In this document: in pieces, positions 59,770 to 64,000 of the stretch
How the letters are laid out: the number at the start of each line of letters is the position of its first letter
Position numbering within the stretch: position 1 is the first letter of the stretch
Assembly (NCBI RefSeq): GCF_028622115.1
Contig: NZ_CP097263.1
Coordinates: forward strand, 9,931,501 to 9,995,500
Length of the DNA stretch: 64,000 bases
Source of the DNA: Kutzneria chonburiensis
Lineage (GTDB): Bacteria > Actinomycetota > Actinomycetes > Mycobacteriales > Pseudonocardiaceae
Direction of reading: 5' to 3'
Position numbers and translations under genes: made by a program
The notes under the pieces: model-generated
What the model saw: the letters and a program-made list of their open reading frames with translations, nothing else
Database searches by the model: none
What the model was told of the DNA's origin: nothing

Positions 59770-60582
59770 TCAGGCCTTGGTGGCGACGAGCGCCAGGGCG
59801 GGGCCGTGCGGGTGGTCGGGGGTGTCGAAGGCGACCGTCTTGACCTGCCAGCCGAAGTGTTCGAGGGCGGCCATCAGGTCGGCGCGGGAGAGCCAGTTGC
59901 TGTGCGGGGCGCTGCCGCCGCAGAAACCCTTGAGCTGCAAGGCGCTCTCGTACTCGAAGCGGTGCAGGGTGTGCTCGAAGCCCTCGTGCGATGCCGCGGC
60001 CGACGAGGTGAAACGCGGCGACAGCAAGGAGCTGGCCCGGACGATGTCCTCGTCGTAGTAATGGGTCCACAGGAAAAGCGACGAAGCGGCGCGAGCCATC
60101 AAGGCGATGGTCTCGACCGGGGTGCGCATGTGGTAGAGAACCCCGCTGGCGAAGACGAGGTCGAAACGCTCGTCGGTGTCGCGGAGATAGGCCATGAAAT
60201 CGCCGAGCACGAAACGGGCGTTCGGCATGCCGAGCAGTTCCTTGGCGATGAGGCATTTCAGATAGGCCCGGGTCTGCGATTCCACGGCCAGCACGGAGGC
60301 GCCGGCCTTGGACAGCATGAAAGTGTGCCCGCCCTCCAGCGGCCCCAGCTCCAGCACCCGGGCCCCGTCGACGCCGCCGAGCTCGGACAGGGCCCACTGG
60401 ACCCGGTCGTCGGCGAACAGCGGAATGGGCCCGGCGGAAAGGCCGGGCAGCTGTGAGGACCACTCGCCGGCGAACAGATCCACGGCGTTCTGCGGCGACG
60501 GCGCGGCCGTCACGTACTCGTCGAGAATCGACGGTTGAGCGGCTTCGGGCTGACGGCGGAGCCGCGACAAGAGGGAGCGCAC
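59770..60582 (-). CDS. SAM-dependent methyltransferase-like protein
   Basis: About 270 residues from GTG (VRSLLSRLRRQPEAAQPSIL). SAM motif I ARVLELGPLEGGHTFMLSKA, acidic strand VLAVESQTRAYLKCLIAKEL, motif II FVLGDFMAYL, and FDLVFASGVLYHMRTPVETI. The middle (SSLFLWTHYYDEDIVRASSL) fits class I enzymes that act on small molecules. Start uncertain because no strong ribosome site is seen; earlier codons are also open. Single gene, divergent from the next. Confidence 0.82.
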   Translation of the reverse strand: MRSLLSRLRRQPEAAQPSILDEYVTAAPSPQNAVDLFAGEWSSQLPGLSAGPIPLFADDRVQWALSELGGVDGARVLELGPLEGGHTFMLSKAGASVLAVESQTRAYLKCLIAKELLGMPNARFVLGDFMAYLRDTDERFDLVFASGVLYHMRTPVETIALMARAASSLFLWTHYYDEDIVRASSLLSPRFTSSAAASHEGFEHTLHRFEYESALQLKGFCGGSAPHSNWLSRADLMAALEHFGWQVKTVAFDTPDHPHGPALALVATKA

Positions 60583-60635
60583 GGGTGCACGGTAATTGAT
60601 CGCGGCCGGCGGCCGGTTCGGGCTACCCTCCGCCG

Positions 60636-61178
60636 ATGTCCGCGAAGTTGAGCGCGGCGGCCGCCGCGTTGCAGGCGTTGTCCAACCCGGCCCGGCTGGC
60701 GATCCTGGCCGCGATCGCCGACCGCAACCAGCGCCGGGTGCCGGTCGTCCTCGAAGAGCTGGGCGACCTGCGAACAGTGGCCAAGGAAGTGGGCCGGCTG
60801 ACCGAGGCGGGCCTGCTGACCAAGGTCCGCGGCCAGTTCGTCGCCGACCTGACCACGCTGGGCGCGCTGGCCGACGCGGTGGTGGAGGCGACCGCGCTGG
60901 GCCGGGCCATCCCGGCGGATTCGCCGTTGCGGCGTTTTCTCGTGCACGGCCGGATCCGGACGCTGCCCAAACGGCCGGCCGATCTGGACGCGATGGCGGC
61001 GGTGCTGTGCACATTGCTGCCGAACGACCGCACGCTCACCGAGGCCGAGGTCAACGACTACCTCCACCAGGCCGGCGACGACGTGGCCGGGCTGCGCCGG
61101 CTGCTGGTCGACCTGCACTTCGTGCGGCGAAGCGGCTCGGCCGGCTACGAGGTGATCGAGCACCCGATCCACGTGTAA
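60636..61178 (+). CDS. ArsR-like helix-turn-helix protein with DUF2087 domain
   Basis: 180 residues. N-terminal winged helix (AAALQALSNPARLAILAAIA, VAKEVGRLTEAGLLTKVRGQ) and C-terminal DUF2087 (AVLCTLLPNDRTLTEAEVND, DVAGLRRLLVDLHFVRRSG, GYEVI). This combination is seen in stress-linked actinomycete regulators of unknown target. Normal length; ATG start follows the divergent gap from the methyltransferase. Confidence 0.82.
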   Translation: MSAKLSAAAAALQALSNPARLAILAAIADRNQRRVPVVLEELGDLRTVAKEVGRLTEAGLLTKVRGQFVADLTTLGALADAVVEATALGRAIPADSPLRRFLVHGRIRTLPKRPADLDAMAAVLCTLLPNDRTLTEAEVNDYLHQAGDDVAGLRRLLVDLHFVRRSGSAGYEVIEHPIHV

Positions 61179-61302
61179 GACAATTCTGTCGGGCCCTGTG
61201 ACGGTTTAGGGGACAGAAGTGTCTCACCAATTTCGGTAATTCCGTTCGACTGTCTCGACGGGTAGTCTCGGGCCGGAAATCCCCGCGGAATCGGACGGTG
61301 CG

Positions 61303-62244
61303 ATGACATCCGGCTTACGGCACCAGGGTTGTCTGTACGGCAGCGACGCCGAGTTCCTCAGGATGGCGGTCCCGTTCGTCCGCGACGGCCTGGCCCGCGG
61401 CGAACCGGTGCTGGTCGCCACCACTTCGGCCAACCTGGAGCTGCTGCGGGACGCGATGGGCGAGGAGGCCGAGAACGTCGACTACGCCGAGGCGGCCTAC
61501 TTCGGCCGCCGGCCGCCGCAGCGGGCCGCGGCGATCCACCGCTACTGGGGGCAGCACGGCGGCAGCGTGGTGCGGGTGATCGCCGAACCGGTGTGGGCCG
61601 GGCGTTCCCGCCGCGAGGTCGACGCCTGGCAGCGCATGGAGGCCGGGGTCAACGTGGTCCTCGCCGACGCCGACATCCGGCTGATCTGCCCGTACGACAC
61701 CAGAATCGTCGAGCCCGGCATCATCGACGACGCCCGCCGCACCCACCCCGAGTTCGTCACCGGCATGCAGACCCGCCCGTCGGCGGAGTTCATGGCGCCG
61801 GCCGACTTCGCCCGCAGCCACTCGACCGCCGGCACGGTGGCGGTGGCCGGCGACTTCTACCGTTTCGACGGCGATCTCGGCGCGGTGCGGCGGTACGTGC
61901 TGGACAAGGCGACGCCGCTGCTGCCGGACGAGGATGCCGTGGCCACCTTCGGTATCGCGGTAGGGGAGTCGATCACCTATCTGCTGCGGCACGGCATCAG
62001 CGGGGTGTCGGTGTGGGTGCGGGCGAGCGCCGGCCGCGTCGTCTGCACGCTGCGGGGCGACCAGCCGCTGCCGGTGCATCCGTTCGTCGGCTTCCGCCCG
62101 CCGGGCCAGGAACTGGCCGACGGCGACGGACTGTGGCTGACCAACCAGATCTGCGAGTGGCTGGACGTCAGCTCGGACACCGCCGGCTGCACCGTGGAGC
62201 TGGCCGTGCCCGGTCACCGCGCGGCGGAGGCCTTCGGTGTCTGA
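61303..62244 (+). CDS. RsbA-like sensor: MEDS domain plus HATPase anti-sigma domain
   Basis: 313 residues. N-terminal MEDS sensory domain (HQGCLYGSDAEFLRMAVPFV, RGEPVLVATTSANLELLRDA, ADADIRLICPYDTRIVEPGI) and C-terminal GHKL ATPase (FGIAVGESITYLLRHGISGV; DGDGLWLTNQICEWLDVSSD) of the RsbW/anti-sigma type. Such proteins bind a stress sigma factor or its antagonist after sensing a small ligand. Upstream GTT-N13-GGGTAG at 61244-61265 resembles a SigB-type promoter. It faces an HATPase-like/HTH fusion gene (stops 4 bases apart). Confidence 0.85.
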   Translation: MTSGLRHQGCLYGSDAEFLRMAVPFVRDGLARGEPVLVATTSANLELLRDAMGEEAENVDYAEAAYFGRRPPQRAAAIHRYWGQHGGSVVRVIAEPVWAGRSRREVDAWQRMEAGVNVVLADADIRLICPYDTRIVEPGIIDDARRTHPEFVTGMQTRPSAEFMAPADFARSHSTAGTVAVAGDFYRFDGDLGAVRRYVLDKATPLLPDEDAVATFGIAVGESITYLLRHGISGVSVWVRASAGRVVCTLRGDQPLPVHPFVGFRPPGQELADGDGLWLTNQICEWLDVSSDTAGCTVELAVPGHRAAEAFGV

Positions 62245-62248
62245 CCGC

Positions 62249-62713
62249 TCACCGCAGCCCGACGTCCCCGAACCGCTCCTGGATCCGCCGCAGCTCCCGC
62301 AGCCGGGGCTCGGTCTCCCCGCCGGCCCAGCGACTCACGGTCTTGGCCGACACGCCCAGCTGCCGCGCGGCCGCCTCCCGGCTCATGCCCTCGCGCCGCA
62401 GCACATCGGTGATCCAGTCGGCGAACGTCCCACCGGCGGGCGTCGGCTCGGCCGTTTCGGTGACGGTGCGCAGGACGTCGAACTCGACGTAGTCGGGGTA
62501 GGTGCGGCAGGAGACCTGGACCGCGCCGTCCGGCCCGGCGGCGTCCAGCATGGCCCGGAACACGGCGTTGGACACCTCGCGGCCGTCCGCCTCGGCCAGC
62601 GGCACGTCGGCCGCGCACTGCCGGATGAACTCGCGGATCTCCGGCACCGAGCCCGGCCGCGCGGCGAACACGCGCGTGCGCACCTCGATCGGGAGCACCT
62701 CGACCGGTTCCAC
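62249..62713 (-). CDS. HATPase-like/HTH fusion regulator
   Basis: 154 residues from GTG (VEPVEVLPIEVRTRVFAARP). Residues 20-85 read like a shortened anti-sigma HATPase (VPEIREFIRQCAADVPL, GREVSNAVFRAMLDA, VQVSCRTYPDYVEFDVLRTV); residues 105-150 form an XRE/phage-repressor HTH (MSREAAARQLGVSAKTVSRW AG then RRIQERFGDV). The ATPase-like part lacks visible N and G boxes, so it may be only a binding module. Divergent from the hydrogenase small-subunit gene by 89 bases and a candidate regulator of it. Confidence 0.75.
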   Translation of the reverse strand: MEPVEVLPIEVRTRVFAARPGSVPEIREFIRQCAADVPLAEADGREVSNAVFRAMLDAAGPDGAVQVSCRTYPDYVEFDVLRTVTETAEPTPAGGTFADWITDVLRREGMSREAAARQLGVSAKTVSRWAGGETEPRLRELRRIQERFGDVGLR

Positions 62714-62802
62714 GCCTGCCGCCTCTCGCCACGGGCCGTCCCCGGATTTTCGCCGACAACGACCGGATTCACCAGTATCGTTGCCGGCGCGGGAGGCGGC
62801 CG

Positions 62803-63735
62803 ATGAGCGAGTTGCACGTCCTGTGGATCAACGGCGGGCTCGGCTGCGACGGCGACTCCGTCGCGCTGACCGCCGCCACCCAGCCCAGCATCGAGGAGAT
62901 CGTGCTCGGCGGGCTGCCCGGCCTGCCCCGGATCGCCATGCACTGGCCGATGCTGTCCTACGACAACGGCGCCGACTTCATGGCGTGGTGGCACCGGGCC
63001 GACCGGGGCGAGCTGAACCCGTTCGTGCTGGTCGTCGAGGGTTCGGTGGCCGACGAGACGAACAAGGCCGAGGGCTACTGGACCGGCTTCGGCACCGATC
63101 CGAACACCGGCCAGCCGATCACCGCCAGTGAGTGGCTGACCCGGTTGGCCCCCAAGGCCTGGGCCGTGCTGGCCGCCGGCACCTGCGCCGCGTACGGCGG
63201 CATCCACGCCATGGCCGGCAACCCGACCGGCGCCATGGGCGTGCCGGATTTCCTTGGCTGGGAGTGGAAGTCCAAGGCCGGCATCCCGATCGTGTGCGTG
63301 CCCGGCTGCCCGGTGCAGCCCGACAACCTGTCCGAGACCCTGCTGCACCTGCTCATGCAGTACGGCAGCCCGGAGCCGGCGCTGCCGCTGGACGAGTCGC
63401 TGCGGCCGAAGTGGCTGTTCGGCACGACCGTGCACGACGGCTGCGACCGGGCCAGCTACTTCGAGCAGGACGAGTTCGCCGACCAGCACGGCTCGTCGCG
63501 CTGCCTGGTGAAACTGGGCTGCTGGGGCCAGGTGGTGCAGTGCAACGTGCCGAAACGGGGCTGGATCAACGGGGTCGGCGGCTGCCCCAACGTGGGCGGC
63601 ATCTGCATCGGCTGCACGATGCCGGGCTTCCCGGACAAGTTCCAGCCGTTCATGGAACCGCCGGCCGGTGGCGGACGCACGACACATCTGTCCGGCTCGG
63701 TGATCCGGGTGCTGCGCTCCATCCGTACCCGATAG
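62803..63735 (+). CDS. [NiFe] hydrogenase small subunit, actinobacterial (group 1h/5) type, without adjacent large subunit
   Basis: 310 residues, ATG after GGGAGGCGGCCG. N-terminal GGLGCDGDSVALTAATQPSI places C15 and D18 in a C-x2-D motif; the O2-tolerant actinobacterial hydrogenases have a proximal cluster bound by three Cys and one Asp. Further cluster ligands: GTCAAYGGIHAMAGNPTG, VCVPGCPVQPDN, TVHDGCDRASYFEQ, SRCLVKLGCWGQVVQCN, GGCPNVGGICIGCTMPGFPD. Family members oxidise atmospheric H2 at the membrane. The C-terminus stops soon after the last motif, shorter than I recall for HhyS, and no large subunit follows; a terminator and an opposite-strand permease do. Confidence 0.9.
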   Translation: MSELHVLWINGGLGCDGDSVALTAATQPSIEEIVLGGLPGLPRIAMHWPMLSYDNGADFMAWWHRADRGELNPFVLVVEGSVADETNKAEGYWTGFGTDPNTGQPITASEWLTRLAPKAWAVLAAGTCAAYGGIHAMAGNPTGAMGVPDFLGWEWKSKAGIPIVCVPGCPVQPDNLSETLLHLLMQYGSPEPALPLDESLRPKWLFGTTVHDGCDRASYFEQDEFADQHGSSRCLVKLGCWGQVVQCNVPKRGWINGVGGCPNVGGICIGCTMPGFPDKFQPFMEPPAGGGRTTHLSGSVIRVLRSIRTR

Positions 63736-63740
63736 CCGCA

Positions 63741-63766
63741 CCGTGGGGGACCGAAGTCCCCCACGG
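63741..63766. terminator. Bidirectional terminator, 11-base-pair stem
   Basis: CCGTGGGGGAC and GTCCCCCACGG pair perfectly around loop CGAA, five bases after the hydrogenase stop and five before the converging permease stop. Confidence 0.85.
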
Positions 63767-63771
63767 GCTGG

Positions 63772-64000
63772 TCAGGCGAGAGCCTGGGTCGGCGGCAGCC
63801 TGGCCGCGCGCATCGCCGGATACGCCCCGGCGACGGCCCCGGTCAGCGCCGACACGGCAACCCCGCCGACCAGCGCCTCCCACGGCAGGACCGCCGGCCA
63901 GCCCTGGGACAGCGCGTAACCCGTGGTCACCAGGATCCCGATCAGCACGCCGACCACGCCGCCGAGCCCGGCCAGCAGCACCGACTCGGTCAGGAACTGG
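63772..64000 (-). CDS. FtsX-like ABC permease, C-terminal end (partial at right edge)
   Basis: The last 75 residues of a MacB-type permease: FLTESVLLAGLGGVVGVLIG, a TM pair, then YPAMRAARLPPTQALA and stop. The sequence is close in pattern to the end of the permease at 3448-4656 ([12 protein letters not shown]) but clearly not identical. The rest, and any partner ATPase, lie beyond the edge. Confidence 0.88.
   Translation of the reverse strand, partial: QFLTESVLLAGLGGVVGVLIGILVTTGYALSQGWPAVLPWEALVGGVAVSALTGAVAGAYPAMRAARLPPTQALA

Noticed and set aside
1-64000. CRISPR arrays, rRNA and tRNA genes
   Set aside because: Gaps are short and I saw no regularly spaced repeats, no tRNA cloverleaf sequence and no rRNA motifs.

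Overview
The window is high-GC DNA with many GTG starts, tight 1-8 base gene overlaps, Tat-dependent oxidoreductases, an EspR-like regulator and a CsoR copper system. This points to a chromosome of a filamentous actinomycete, probably Pseudonocardiales (Amycolatopsis/Kutzneria-like); the genus is inference. No rRNA, tRNA, CRISPR, prophage or transposase gene was seen, and no gap between genes exceeds 300 bases.

Layout. 1-4656: two-component system facing a lipoprotein / adaptor / ABC ATPase / FtsX permease operon. 4714-11089: redox enzymes (flavodoxin-like, GMC, FAD monooxygenase + MarR, beta-hydroxyacid dehydrogenase + LacI), with two copies of a 111-base repeat in opposite orientation. 11140-18719: two-subunit molybdenum hydroxylase (large subunit frameshifted), LysR/MFS pair, methyltransferase, nitroreductase, CocE-type hydrolase. 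18782-22301: acetyltransferase cluster with three tandem paralogues of a double-GNAT protein, the middle one frameshifted. 22371-28568: isomerase, LuxR, dehydrogenase/LysR pair, Tat amine oxidase, glycosyltransferase. 28678-33038: membrane protein, archaeal-type aspS behind a long T-box leader, second Tat amine oxidase. 33096-41139: MarR/ALDH, DUF4097 lipoprotein, large exported GH2 enzyme with two discoidin domains, GT4 glycosyltransferase. 41234-46989: HTH/SDR pair, two tandem coiled-coil plus GVxG-repeat exported proteins, Old-Yellow-Enzyme-type flavoprotein. 46916-53657: MsrP-like/cytochrome b operon, tandem-MerR regulator divergent from an erythromycin-esterase homologue, and a translationally coupled amidohydrolase / methyltransferase / cupin operon. 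53729-55382: MpaB-type oxygenase, a deleted luciferase-like monooxygenase and an EspR-like regulator. 55581-59728: copper island with two matching CsoR-type operators. 59770-64000: methyltransferase, HTH-DUF2087 protein, an RsbA-like sensor facing an HATPase-like/HTH fusion, an actinobacterial-type [NiFe] hydrogenase small subunit with no large subunit beside it, and the end of another FtsX permease.

Working together: most units are small regulator-plus-enzyme sets, and several operators can be read directly (LacI, MarR, LysR, CsoR types). The copper genes form one regulon by sequence. The aspS leader reads as a complete T-box with an Asp (GAC) specifier and a Shine-Dalgarno sequestering helix.

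Caution: five or six genes are broken at one point by a single base (11140, 20303, 29968, 41234, 48660, perhaps 46916), mostly one missing base in or near short G/C runs. This may be base-calling error rather than gene decay.
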